Shown: positions 11,901-25,480 of the stretch, in pieces
Position numbering within the stretch: position 1 is the stretch's first letter
Layout of the letters: the number at the start of each line of letters is the position of its first letter
NCBI GenBank assembly: GCA_009741485.1
Contig: CM019216.1
Location: 23,287,119-23,351,118, forward strand
Source of the DNA: Malurus cyaneus samueli
Lineage: Eukaryota; Chordata; Aves; Passeriformes; Maluridae
DNA length: 64,000 nt
Direction: 5' to 3'
Notes under the pieces: generated by a model
What the model saw: only the letters and a program-made list of their open reading frames with translations
Told to the model about the DNA's origin: nothing
Database searches by the model: none
Made by a program: the position numbers and the translations under genes

Positions 11901-14900
11901 TCAGAAAGAACAGCAAACATCCGCAAGAGGATTTAAGATACAGAGCTGCCCATTCTCTTAAGTGACGCTTACAAACTTTCTGTAACAACTGAAACTACAT
12001 AGACAAGCAACACAATTACACAGTCACCTGCTGCAGACTGTTAGCTCACATAGGTATATCTATTTGGATTAGCAGGCAGGGAGCTGGTAACATTTGAGGT
12101 GACTGATATTGATTGATGCCACATCATCAAAGATTTTGTACCGGTACATTTTTGCACATAAACAGTTCATAGATATATAGAGTTAACAAATGTAGAGAAC
12201 TCATGTTTGGAATATGCTTTATCAACCAAGGAGGAAACAGGATTTAAAAGCAGTATTAGAAAATTTAATCTTCAATATCCTTAAGCCTCTCACTTGGGTA
12301 TCTAAAGCTTGGGCCCCAAAGCAGGTGAGATTGATTAAACAGTCTGAGAAAAAGAAGCCAAGTAGCTACACTTCAACGCATCAATTGTGTATCAATATAA
12401 TGTTAAAATCTTAGAAAATTAGTCTTAAAATTCTTTTGTGGAAAAATGACAACTCATTTCAACTGAATAAATTCACCTTCTCTTTTACCAGTCTTAACAC
12501 TGCTCACCTACAAAACATATCAAATAACAAAACAATGATTAACAAAAATCTTTCCTAAAGTCTCACGGCAAGGGCAACTGCCAGCACACAATGTTACTTC
12601 AGTAGGCACTAACTCTGTGAAGAAAACAAGTTAACATGATTTTAAATAAACCCCTAAATCCTCTTGTAACCATTAAATATTACCATCTAATAATATGTTA
12701 TTACACTCCCTGTCTCTCATTTTCTAGAAACAAGATACAAAAGCACTGCTCAACATCCTTAATGTAGAAAGCTAGGAGGTAGGGTTAATATTATTAGACT
12801 CTTCTAAGTCTTAGTACAGTGGAAACCTGGCATTGGTCTGATACAGTCCAGGATGATGGAAGGGATGTCGAAATAGCCAGAGAATGGGATTAATTCCATG
12901 TTCAGAAACTTGATCCGAGCCTCTTGAGCCATATGTGAGGTAGCAATGCCAGAATGCAGTATGTGTTCCCACCAAGAAAATGGATTCAGCATATAAATAA
13001 ATCAGAGTGAATCTAAAATAACTAACTTCAACTTTTCCCTTCCAGGGATGAGAAACTGGAAAGTGCTGAGGGTTTCTGTCTTGTTACCTAACTACTTTTA
13101 AGAGGCATCTCATTACAGAGCTTCCAGAACCAGAACTGGCATTGGGAAGCAGATTTTTTTTTTTTTTAAAACAGGAGTCACATTGCTAGCCAAAAAAATT
13201 TAACAGCTATGCAGTATGAACAACAGGGATATGTTCTCCCAGGCAGGCCAGCTTCCTCATTCATACCCCTCAAACTTACACACCCAGACCTCGAGGAGCA
13301 CTCTCAGAAAAAGCAAGATGGGTGAAAGTAGGGACAACATCTGAAAGTTTAAGCTTCTTCTCTTTTGGTTTTACTAGTATTCTAATTCAAATAGCCTAAA
13401 TTTCCATCTTAGGTAAAGGATGCAATTAGTAGCAATTGAATGTTGGTCTTCTCTAATAACTAACCACCAGGGTGTAACAAAGATCACCTGCAATGGCTCC
13501 AAGCAGCCTTCCAACAGAATTATGTGTCTAAAGCCAAAATAAAAGCACCAATAGGAAACAAATGCAGGCCTCTGTGGTCACCACAGATGAAGACTTAAGT
13601 TATGAAATAAATGACTCAAGGAAAACTACAGAAAATCAAAGGTTCAATACTTACCCATTTTTTCACGTCACTGTTGCCTGGAAGAGTCAACTTGAATTGA
13701 ACATAGTGTAAAGATGTGATTTTAACTCTACACTTATCTCTGGAAGAACAACTGATTCCCCATCTGTCAAAAAAGGGAGGAAGCCAGCTCCACCATCTGA
13801 CAACACGAAGGCCCCTCCCAGCAGACCCCAGACAGTCAAGAACAATTATCACAACCTGACAAGCTACACTCAACTGTTGGGAGGCATCACGCAGAAAAGG
13901 CAGCTACTCAAGTCAGTATCATCTAAATCACTTTAGGTTTTCATTTCTGCACTCTAAAACATACCTGGCAGAGAACATGAAGTCTATCCAATCTTTGTAG
14001 AATTAGGACAATGTTCTCTCCAAATAGCCAAGTTGAGGGCTTAACTATGCTAAGCAGAGAATTAAAAATTTCTTATGCTGGAAAGAAAAAGGATTGCAAA
14101 AAAAAAAAAAAAACAAAAAAAAAAAAGTTTCTTCACCATACCTGAAGCATAAGCTAAAAATAAAATACCTTATAACCATAAATTAGTTCCTCTCTTTGAG
14201 AAACTACATGGGCTGTTAGTTTGTTAATCCACTACACTTGTATGATTAGAAAAAAAAAATACATCACCTGGTAAAAATTATTGCCAATATAAAAAAAGAA
14301 CCTCAGATGGCGATTAATAATCCTGCTCAGTACTACCTTTAGCAGATTGCTGGCACTGTTTACTCCGATCTGTGCAAGCATATTTATTATGTGGCATTAG
14401 TAAGTGCAGTCAATACACAGGTCAAACTGTAAGCACGTGGAAGTGCCACAACACATTTTTCCTATTTACTGCACTTCAGCGCTGGCTCACAGTGCATAAC
14501 TAGTTTCACAGCAGGGTGCTTTTTCTCCTTAATTTCCTGTTTAGAATGGCTTATAAGAGTAACTTTCCTCCTCCAGCCAATTTGGTCTCCCTGATTCCTT
14601 CAAATAAACTGAAAAAATATGAAATAATAGCTACTTCACCAGTCATAAGATCACATTGCTCTTATGCAGAACCTGCAAAAAAGCTTTTAAAATGTAAAAC
14701 TTATAAATTACTCTTGTTAATCTTACCATTTTAAAAGACTAAAATGAAGAAGAAAAAAAAAAAAAACAGAGCAAGCTCGTTTTGAACTTTTTCAAAGAAT
14801 TAATCTGCAATGCAGTTTGTGTGGTTGCCACAAAGCTCTTTGCAAGGTCTCCATCCCCAGTCCAACGTGAGGAGCCAAGGTTCATCTGGGACACATAGGT

Positions 14901-17900
14901 ACCACAGAAATGGAAAACAGCAATTAAAAAAAATTGAACTATAAAAAGACAAAATCCACCGTAATCCTGTGTAATCACCAGCCTTGGAACAAAAAAGGAT
15001 GACACAGAAATCCATCAGTGATAGTGAATCTTAGTTATTGTGCCTTGGCCTGGGATGCAAATCAGTTGCAGAGACACGAACATTCCAGTCTCTGGACTGA
15101 TGGCAATAGGCTGCAAATGATTTCCCAGATGCAATGAGAGAGATTTTTGTATCACATCTAGTCATACACAGTGTTTTTTCCAAAGGTATGAGGTAGGGCA
15201 GTTCTTCTTGCCAGGAAGCTCTGTCTGGCAGGCTCTGACTTTTCCAGCTCTCCTTTATCCAACAGTAAGGCCAAAATAAATTCATCACATCTACATGCCA
15301 ATTTCTGCCTTCCAATTTTCCTAGACCTTTCAGTAGCATATTGAAAATTCATTACTGCTGACAGCAGATTTGGAAATTAGAAGGTCAGTGTCCTCTTCAC
15401 CCACAAAAAGGCACAGTCTCAATGTGTAGCAAGAGGTAGTGCCATTCTGCACTGGCATGGTGTCTAATATTTAACTGGTCAACTTCAAAAGCTACTATCT
15501 TGACTCACTATTATAGAAAATTTTAGCACGCCTACATAATTTTTTTCCCCTCAAGCACAACGTGGGAAGTGTGGAGAACTGATTAGAGAACCTTAAAAAT
15601 AATTTCTGTCATAGGCATGAATAAAAACTTAATTCAATACTAATTAAATATTAAAGCATGTTTCTATGAACAAAACCATGAGTCTTTTCCTCATTGAGAA
15701 GGAAAGTAGAAACAGTCGTGAACAGGAAACAAACATTTCACACAGAAAAAGTTGTTTTATTCTGCCAAAGCAGCCACAAGGAGGGGAGAACTGATCTTGC
15801 CCTCAAATCTCAAGCAAACAAGCCTTTTAATCACTCATTTCAGGCAACAGAGCTACCTTGGTTACAAGAGGTAAAGATGCTTATTCCAGGACAAAGAGAG
15901 AGCACTGAGGGAGGGCTGCAAGCCCTGGCACATCCATCTGAACAATTTTCACTGTATTTTCAATTCTCAGGAATATTTCACCTTGAAAACATCTCCTTTT
16001 TTCCAGTTTTGAAAAGTCAACTCTTTTGTCAATTATTACTGTTCTCCAACCATGAGTACTTTTTAAACTCTGGACTATCCAACACTATTAAAATATTTTT
16101 ATTACTTTCAAACCACTTTAGGAAAGTGAAAAATGGATCACAGTTTCTTGTAAATGGTCTTAGCAGAATTACTGAGTATAATCCAGGATTATCATAGTGA
16201 GATGAAAGACTAAATAGGTCAGCATAGTGCACTTCACCATATTCTTTTTCACTATCTTTACCACATTCTTTTTCTTTCAAAAAATCGCCAACATAAAAAT
16301 TTTTCCAAGTCTTCCCATTTCTTTTTCATGAGAAAATAATAAAATCAAATTTTACTCCTTGGTGTCAGATATCTGGAAAAAACACTAGGAAAAAAACCCC
16401 ATAACCAAGAAAGTGAGGAAAATTCTTCTTTTGTAAAACAATCCAGATATTTACAAGTTCAAGTTTCAACCTAAAATAAGGAAAATCATAACAGATCTTT
16501 TTTAGCAGGGATTTTGGCCCAGTAATTTCTTTTTTCCCCAGTATAAAGCAATGCATGGTAACACAATTACTACAAAATATGCAGAAGGTGCATAACCCAG
16601 CAGCCTCAGAGAACCCACTACTAGAAAATGTCACTCTGTAGTTTGAACTTGAGATGATGGGCACTTTTTTCACCAAGGTTCCTCACCTCTTACTATTTAT
16701 ATCTGCTTTCTTCTCTGCTTATGGATTTGAAGAATTTTTTTTTTGTTTTAGGAAAATCATATAAAACTTTGAAGTTATATAATTAAGCTACTGGTCACCC
16801 ACGAAACAAGAGTGAAAATATTAAAGTAAATGATAATGAGCACACATTGTCCAAAGTCTTGTGCTATAGATGGAAGAGATTTAGACACTAGTTTATGCAC
16901 TTAAAAGTTGCTGCTGTGGGACTGCATCTAACAAAATTTTGTTGCAAAGAACATTAATATCCTGGCAATTTTTTGTTCTTACACCTCACGGATGTTTATT
17001 GTAAGTGGTGAATTTAGCAAGCCTCTTAACTTGCTGAATTGTACATCTGTGGAAGGTCAAGTCTTGTTCCTGGGCCCATCAATCTCCAGCCAGACCTTTA
17101 AATTCCCTGGGCTGCTTCATGACATTAATCTGCAACATCACCTAACCTTTACCAACTCCTCACATTGTATTTGTGACTATTAGATCCTCCTGAATTGATT
17201 TTACATCTCAGATAAATGCAAATGGAAACAACATGACCTATGACAGTGGGTTAAAAAATAATATGGTAAACATTTTACAGCCAACCTTGGAAATTCTGTG
17301 ACAACAGAAGTGTTAAAGATAAGAAAGCACAGTTCTAGCAAGAAGTAACTATGAGTGTTATAGAGAGGTTTGAACCTCTCTCAGCATTAGGACACAGACC
17401 CTGAGGAAGTTGGGGAAATAATTCTTGTCTGCTTGCCCTGTCCAATGCCAAGCCTCAACTCAAACCATGTAAATATTTTTATATTTGGATGATAAAATGC
17501 CTAACCTTTTAATCCAAAAGTATGTATAAAGGAAGAACATCTACCAGATTAACGTAAATAATTTTGTCAAGGCTTTTTTTATTCTTTTTTTCACAAATTG
17601 TCTTCCAACATTTAGATCAGCCAAAAATAATTCAAGTAATTTTTTAAGGGGGGAAATACCACCTGAGTCATAAGGTTTCTGCAACCATATCCTACATTTC
17701 TATATTTGACACCACAATTGATGATACTTTACTAACCAAAGGAGAGGCCAGGTCCTGTGCAAGTGTCATGACTTGACAATCCTTGTACTGAAGGCAAAAA
17801 TACAAATTCACCAGCTTGCAGAAGTTATTCCTTAGCCACACTTTTATTCTGAGGGAATTGATCAAAAACATGGGGCAGACAATGATGGATTTCTAAATGT

Positions 17901-20900
17901 TTGTTAGCATTCTGAGAAAAATCATGGCAACTACAAGGTAAACTGGAACATTCAGAATTGCCACTGGCTCTCAAAATACAAAGCCTTTTAAACACATCAA
18001 ACACAAGCCTAAAGTTCATACCTCCCCATGTAAGAGGAAACATGAGCAAATGTGGAAGTAGGAATGTTTGTCAGCCTATAGGGATATGTCACTCAAAGAT
18101 TAGTGGCAAAATTAGCAATTCATGGTGCTTTACTACTTTTCTCCTACATGTATAAGCCACAATTATTAAAACTATGAAAAACATTTTTAAAGGGCCATTA
18201 TTCACAACCACAGGCAGATTTGTTTTTCAGGAAGGAAGCAAAAGCAAATCTGTTTAGGTCAGAAAAAAATATAATCAGGTTTCCATGGCTGGAGTTTTAT
18301 GTGTCGGAGACTCGATTCTTCATATTATGTGTCTATAATAAATATCCTGATGCTCTTTGAACATCATCTGCTTCCTGTGCTTAAAATTCACCATCACCAC
18401 CTACTTCTACAGTCCTGCCCTAAGCTCACCTCCTAATGAAATAAACTTTGCAGACATCTGGCCTCAAACATCCCAAGTGAAGCACAATCATGCTCTCATG
18501 TTCACTTAAAAATAGCACGTGAGATCACTTCTTCAAAATAAGGTTTTGCTCTCCCACACCATTACCAGCAGAGTGATACCAAGTGTTGTTCAACAGCTAT
18601 CTCAAGGCTAAATCTGCTGGTCCTAAATAGGAGATGAATCCTAAAATTTAGGCACCAAATTGTCTGTGAATGTATGGCTTTGAAAAAAACACAAAAATTT
18701 CTTGGTTATCTCTCTGCCAAAGTCATTGTATTTGTCTCCATTGTGTTACACCATATTAGTCAGGACTTCAATTTTCAGTGGAGAAGTTCTTGGCTCATCT
18801 GCTGATGGCCCATCAGACAATTTTACTGCTCCTTAGGCTACACCTACACTGCAGAATATCCATGTTCTAAAACAGGCTGTAAGATCAGACCAAGGACCTG
18901 ATCTGAGTACACTACAGCTTTCTTACATCCTCACACCCATGTTTTCTGATCTTGGAAACCAGGATTCAGACTGAATGAAGAAGCAAAGAAAAAATTAGTA
19001 CTACATGCTTGGACCTCATCCCAATATTAAATCAGGACATGGACAGGCTGTGAGGCAAGACCTGGAAAGTACTCTGTAATTAACAGAAAGGGGTATGTCC
19101 AAAAAAAGTGGTCCTAAGTTTAGGTTCCATACTCCTAATTTTGACAATTCGGTGAGGTGAGATTACTCTTGGCTTTGACATTTCTGTTTTAGCCCTGAGC
19201 ACATCCCTCAATATGGTCATGACTGGCAAAGGGGGTAAGTTTTAGTTGGGCTTTTTTGTTTGTGGGGGTTTTGTAATTTGTGTTTTTTGGGTTTTTTTTT
19301 AATACAACAGTGAGCTCAAGGGTAAGAAGTTCAAACACATCATCCATTGACACAAAAGACAAAGCTTGGAACTGAGTGGAGTTTTTTTCAACAAAATGTT
19401 ACAAAAGTCACAGCCTTGATCGCAAAAATGGCAACACACATAACAGGGTCTTTTACTACAGCTGCTCTCCCTGTTTAAAGTGATACTCCTTAGCACTCTG
19501 CCAGCAACATGAAGAAGTAGTAGAGCAATTCTACAAATACAAGTGATTTAAAGACATTGAAATATTAACTGCAGTAAGGAAAAAAAAAAAAAAAGCTGCA
19601 ACAGAATAATTTAACATCAAGTGTTCTATAAGGAGCCTCACACAGTATTTTTAAAAGCCCATGTCTGAAATAACGCTTATGTAATTTGTGATTATTTTTT
19701 AATGAGTAAGGGCCTTTAAAAATGCCTCTTAACAGCACACTTTCCTCTGAAAATTACTCACTCAATCAGGCTAGCTACATTTTTTTAGCAAAAACACCGC
19801 TATATATTGTGGACTACTCTTATCACTAACAGATATGAGCAAACAAAAATCATTTGTTATTTGATAGAGCAACATCATTTTTACACACCCCATCTTAAAC
19901 TATGCATCACAGTAGCTCATCACCAAAAAAAAATTTAAAACTCAAGCTCAAATACCCTGATGCACACTAACTTCCAAATACTTCTCCAGAACAATTCTAC
20001 ACACAGGAGATCAACCAACATTCAGTGACCAGACAAGGGGACTGAAGCTGTGATACTTAAAGTCTTGAAATGCTCCTGAAATTTCCTCATCCAAGATATA
20101 ATCATACAGCCCTTTTAACATCTAGCAAAAAGATAACAACTTTTAGAAGTATAAATATCTGTTATCATGGTCTACACAGGGGAGAAAAGAGCAACTACTA
20201 CTCTCTCTCCTTCCTTTCTGTAACAGCAGTCCCTGGGCAGCCTTTGTATTCACAGCCCTTTGCAGGAGATCCAACAAATCCCAGATTCTCAAACTCAGAC
20301 CCACTCAGTTTTAGAGAAAGGCTTCTTTTCCATTCCCAGGAGAATGAAGGAGTGAAATACCTCTCTTCCCTCGAAGGAATAAAAGCAAAGCAAAGTCAGT
20401 AATTGTGCTAACCTCTCACATAACCTCCTCCCTCATCTGCACAGATGAGCAGGGTTGTTCTACCTTTAATTTTTCAAGCACTTTTGACAATCAGGGCAAT
20501 ACAAACCCATACACATAATGCAGACTATGACACACAATTTCATCCTCCCCATTTTTTTATTTCTTTGTTAGTTGTAAACTTTTCATGCAATTACTTTTTC
20601 TTTTACCTTTATAAAACTTGCAGTAACCGTGCTATGACATTTATCAAGATCTTCAAGTGATGACAGAATTTACATACCTTATTACAGCAGTGATCTATTC
20701 AGCCCCCAGCGTGGGAGAGTGCCTTTTTATTTGAGGAATTTCTGCATTTCTTTTCACAGTTTTATTTCTCACATGAAGAGACTCCCATATTGCATGGCTA
20801 TTTGCTCTCTCTTAAAAAAAATACCTAAATAAAAAGAATGATGGTGAACTAATTTTTCCTACAAACTTCCATTAACCATATGCAGTGACCATTTCATTTA

Positions 20901-22109
20901 TGCAATATAATGGTAATTCCAACATGGGAGAGAAGTCATAAAGACAAGAACATTATTTTAGGAGTTGCCTCCTTTCCACTAGAGACATCAGCTCTTCTAA
21001 AAGTGTCCGTAAATCACTTTAGCATGAGTACCATATCAGCAATCAACACCGAGGTGAATGAGATCTTGTCTTCTGGGGCTGGGTGGTCACACAAACTCAC
21101 ATGCTTTCAAAGTATTTTGCTTTAGAAAGATATTTAATTGATCAATGAACACATTACTCATACTTCAAAAGATCAACCTAAACCACAAAATGCAGGGGCA
21201 GTATAAAAGAAACTATTGACTTTTGTAAAGTAAGCATTGCCTTTGATCTTATCTGCTACAAATTCAGTTACCCCACATCACTTCTGGAGAGCCTGCTTTG
21301 TGCTGCTGGGAACAGGAACAAGGTATCTATGTCAGCATTCCATCGAGGAGGGGATCTCTGGACTTGGCTCCCACAAGCATTTGATGCTACTCCAGATTAT
21401 AGAAAAGTATTAAGGAAAAAAATTAGACATTCATATTAAAAAAATAAATAAATAAACAAAAAAGCCTAACATATATTATTTAAAATTAGCTCTTACTAGT
21501 CTGCCATATTTCCAGAACAGTTTTTTAAAACAGTTCTATTTCACTGCTCCTGCTACACACACCTCCACAAGCATAATGAATACACCAAAGTAAAAATAAA
21601 GCTTTGCAGCACATCATGATATTCCGAACTCAGATTTATGTATTCACCACAGTTTTAGGTATTTTTCTGCTCTTTTAGTCTTTTAAATGCATTCTAGTTT
21701 GCTGGAAAAGCAATACTTTTTATCCACTATTTGCATTTTCATTTTCTGTTCATTTTTGCTACATCCTTACATTACTCAAACAGTGCTGACAATTCCATCT
21801 AATTATGTGGTTGCCTTGAAGAAGAGGAATATAAAAATTTTCCCAAAGTCAATAAATCAGCCAGCAGTATCCAGAGCTACAAAATCAGATGTTTCTGAAA
21901 CTGTTCTGAATTCAAATGCTTCTGCCCAAACTCAGGTGCCATCACAGTATACATTTTTTGCTGTACCAATATAAAATATGCTCTTTGGCCATCTCTCTTT
22001 TTTTCCTTTCCTCGACCAACAGAATTACATGAAGCTGAAATTAGTGTTAACTCTAATTATCACTCTAGGCATTAAAATCTTTTCTTCTAGGCTGCTGATG
22101 CTTACCATT
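8968..22109 (-). other. DST: DST first intron segment
   Basis: AT-rich intron containing the weak mariner-like fragment (12804-12992), long A/T tracts and a small hairpin at 17362-17381. The 167-codon open frame at 15694-16197 has no recognisable protein features. Otherwise nothing was found. Confidence 0.65.
12804..12992 (-). pseudogene. Possible degenerate mariner-type transposase fragment
   Basis: A 62-codon open frame on the minus strand contains ILHSGIATSHMAQEARIKFL followed by a stretch with LIPFSGYFDIPS. The pattern H-x-(N/G)-A-x-x-H-x-A-Q ... L-x-P ... Y-x-x-D-x-x-P resembles the catalytic-core region of mariner transposases (HDNA..H.AQ ... LPHPPYSPDLAP). The second acidic residue would be the D in YFD, and the first HD has become HS. 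No terminal inverted repeats or remaining transposase were found around it. This could be chance, and I put it forward only as a weak fossil. Confidence 0.28.
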
Positions 22110-22290
22110 CAACTTGTCTAATCTGTCAGGGGGTACAATGCAAATGAGTGCAGCTCATTAGCTGCCAGCCCATCACCCTCCTATCACAGTGAAAACAATG
22201 GCTGGGGAGCGATCCAATTCCACTCTGCATCTCATGTATTCAGCGGCTGCTCTCCCCTGAGCTAGGCTGCCTTGCCAAAAGGTAACGCGA
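22110..22290. promoter_or_regulatory. Enhancer-like intronic block with octamer, TAAT and SOX motifs
   Basis: The block holds an ATGCAAAT octamer (22138-22145), CAGCTCATTAGCTG (22151-22164) and AACAATGG (22194-22201). It is more balanced in base composition than the surrounding intron and free of simple repeats. Motif clustering of this kind is typical of conserved noncoding elements, but conservation cannot be seen from one sequence. Confidence 0.3.
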
Positions 22291-22532
22291 GTAATTTAAG
22301 TTTTCAGGGAAGATAGAACTGGGGAACAATGTATAACCTGAGTTCAGGCAAATTAAACGTGACCAAATGACTTGAGTCTGAACAGAAATTTGGTGCGCAG
22401 GGCAAATTACTGCAAAGAGAGTGTATCCTACAGCTTAACCAGACATGTTACAAAGTACTAAACAATATGCCTGTTGCAAAGCAATGGCACCAAACAAAAG
22501 TAAAATAGTTTGAGAAGGGAAACCAGAGAAGC

Positions 22533-22584
22533 ATTACTATGAACATCTAAAATAAGAAATTATTATGCACATCTAAAATAAGAA
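22533..22584 (+). repeat. 26-base imperfect tandem duplication
   Basis: Two copies of ATTACTATGAACATCTAAAA-type sequence sit side by side. The core ACATCTAAAATAAGAAA occurs at 22543-22559 and 22569-22585. Confidence 0.8.
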
Positions 22585-23498
22585 AAGGGAACATCAGCAA
22601 TCAGGCCAAACGTATACACCTCACAAATCAAGGTACAAGAAACACAACAAAATCAACCACCTTGGTATGGCGGGAAAACACTTCTCTCAACATTTAGGCT
22701 GTATATAAATGAATTAATCAAATCATGAGAAGGTCCCTTCTAGACCCTTTTTCAGCTCTGCCTAGTGACAACACACACTCCTCTCCATGCAGTTCAAAAC
22801 GATTTATGTGGCACTTAGCCACCTCATAAAATCACATCAAAAGCTGGCACATCCCTTTCTGAACATGGCCCCGTAGAGAGCAACACCAGCATTTCAGGGG
22901 TACCCATGCTTCCTGGCGTTCACTGGAATCCAAGGCACGTTCCCGTGTCCCTTTGGAAAGGTCACAGTCCCTCTGGCTTGGTAGCTGAAAACATTTATGG
23001 GCTACCATGGCTTTCCAACTGCCTCTCAAAATGTTGCTGATGATGGGCAGTCATTTGCATGTCACATTCCATGTCTGCATAGCAGAGAGTGACTGGCAGT
23101 TCCAGTGTACCAGTGACAAGATAGGAGATTTATTACTTCATTACCTGGCCTCAGATTTTTTCAGTTGCCAAATAATATTGGTCTTCTTTTTCAAACTATA
23201 AATGCTATTTTGAGATTTTTGATTTTTTTTTTTTTTTACTATGAAGAGAGAAAAATCCCTCTTCTATAAACTTATCAATTGAATATTTGGACTATATATG
23301 GCCCCTACATTTATAAAAATGACAATTTAATGCTGCACAGCCACAGCACAGGTTTGTATATACACAAGCACACAAGCACTCTCTAAAGGACTTCTGAAGA
23401 AGCCTTAAATTAGTTATTCTGCCTTAAGGAGTTAAGCTATTTTTAGGGGAATAAAAGTCTACTATTCTCAACTTGGAGAAAAAAAATTAATGTCTTCG

Positions 23499-23501
<3 letters not shown>

Positions 23502-23530
<29 letters not shown>
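23502..23530 (+). repeat. A29 homopolymer
   Basis: A pure run of 29 adenines, the longest homopolymer seen. No retrotransposed sequence is recognised to its left, so I cannot say whether it is a retroposon tail. Other notable runs are A17-C-A12 at 14098-14127, T17 at 24157-24173, A16 at 8041-8056 and 37935-37950, and A12-T-A12 at 45659-45683. Confidence 0.9.
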
Positions 23531-23532
<2 letters not shown>

Positions 23533-25189
23533 AATTTAAAAATCCTCTATATTTTTAGAAGTAATAATTCTTACCTAAGAGAACTATCTATCACATTACA
23601 CAAACTCCTATTTGGAACAAACATATGAGGAATAACCCACTCCATCAGTATAAGCAAGAAAATTACTTTTGCATTTTTCATAGTTCTGCCAAAGGCTACA
23701 GGATAGAACATAATTGCAGCACACAATTCGTTACCATTTCACAATCTCCAAAATTTTTACAACCATACAATTCAGCAAACACGGATCATTTGCAAGGCTT
23801 CAGCTTTTAACTCCATTGGAGATTGTCCACAATTCCCTTTTTTCCTCTAAACCAGGAGCCACATTTCCACTGCAGTTAAGCTAACTCGGGTATAGACTTG
23901 ACACATTTCAATGTTAAAGTAACTTTTGTATTACCACCAATAAGAATCTTATTAAAATATATACAAAGTATTAGTGCATACTCCTTGTCCATGTGGCCTC
24001 AGAAGAAAACAAGTATCTTTGGTTAACCTACAGTCCATAAGCTTCGCTAGTCTCCCAGGAAACTGCCCAACTTCTCAATGTTCAAATATAAACTTCTTGA
24101 CCACTTAAGCATTGCTTGGAATATGTAGTAATACCATTGAACCTTAAATTCACACCTTTTTTTTTTTTTTTTTGTTTCAATCCTTCCTGAAATGTCTTTT
24201 GGGTAAGTTTGCTTATCCTATGCAATGAAATACTCCCCTGTAAAATACCTGTTTCAAATACAGATTGAATTCATACCCGCAAAGCAATAGTTTATAAAGA
24301 GGTCAGGAAAGGCATCAAAGCCTCTTATTCAAGCAAATGGCATAATTTCTCAAACAAACACAAATCATAACAAATTAAATAACACTTATTAACTTGGAAA
24401 TTTTCCTCATAGCTTCATATCCAGAATAAAAAGTCTTTGCTCTAAATCTGCACATAAAATTTTTCCAATCTTACCACCATGAATACTCCATAAAATAGGA
24501 CATCAGAATTTAGATTGCTTAATTAACGTGACTAGAAGCCAACTGTGACACTTATTATAGCCTAGCAATTATAAAAAAAACTAAAGTTGCTAAATTTTTT
24601 AGGACACTTTTCAGACCACATCCATACTAGCAAATTAATCATGAGCCAGATGTTCATGGGGAGCAGAAGTAAATCTCTCTATTCTAGTAAGTTTTTGATG
24701 GAGCTATCTCTAGCTCGCTTTCATTCAGCCCATGCCCAGCTGTCCACCTCCCAGACTATTCTCAGGCACAGTTCAGGGTGAACATGGGTCATCCACCATT
24801 CCCAACAGAGCTTGGCTGTAGCCCAACATGGAAAAAAAGAATTTCAGAGCATGAATGAAAGCCCCTCCATGGCAGTGAGCATCAGTGCCCTGATCACACT
24901 AATTTACTAACATTGATGTAACCACAAAACAAGTTTTGCCTCAACTTTTTAATCCAGGTTTCAAAGTATTGCAATGACTGTCCTGAACTCTTTACCTTTA
25001 ATCCTTGCAAACAACAGTCATGCTCACTGCTGCATTCTGGAAAAGGAAATGCCTTCCCAAGACAAGTGGGGTACTGTGAGGCAACAAAGGGACACAGAGC
25101 ATATCAGATATATCACAGTTACTCTGAGGCAAATGTCAGATGTGCCTAGAAGCACAGTGCTCGCTGAAAGAAGAGTTAGTTACATCCCA

Positions 25190-25480
25190 TTTCACCACTG
25201 AGCGTGAGCAGGCACACGAGGCAGCTAATACAGATTGGCTCATGTACTGTAATCTCTCGTTTTATCTCGTCTGGAGCAACTTGTCCTTTTGCAATGCCGC
25301 ACAGCAATTACAGTCCTTTCAGATGCAGACAGGCAGTGTTAAACCCGTGATGCTTGTGAGGCCGGGCATTTCTGAATGGCAGAAGCCATCATGTGCCCGG
25401 GTCTTACAGGATTACTGTGCACAAAACTCTCACACTCTCATGCAAGTGAGCCAGTGTAATTCCCTCTGCACATGACTGGC
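25190..25480. promoter_or_regulatory. Enhancer-like intronic block
   Basis: About 290 bases of complex sequence include CTAATACAGATTGGCTCATG and TTTTGCAATGCCGCACAGCA, with several CGs and a CCAAT core in reverse. No repeat family is recognised. It resembles conserved noncoding DNA more than neutral intron. This is an impression only. Confidence 0.22.

Noticed and set aside
15694..16197. Plus-strand open frame of 167 codons
   Set aside because: No recognisable domain, no splice or promoter context, AT-driven composition and inside a DST intron. A chance ORF is the simplest reading.
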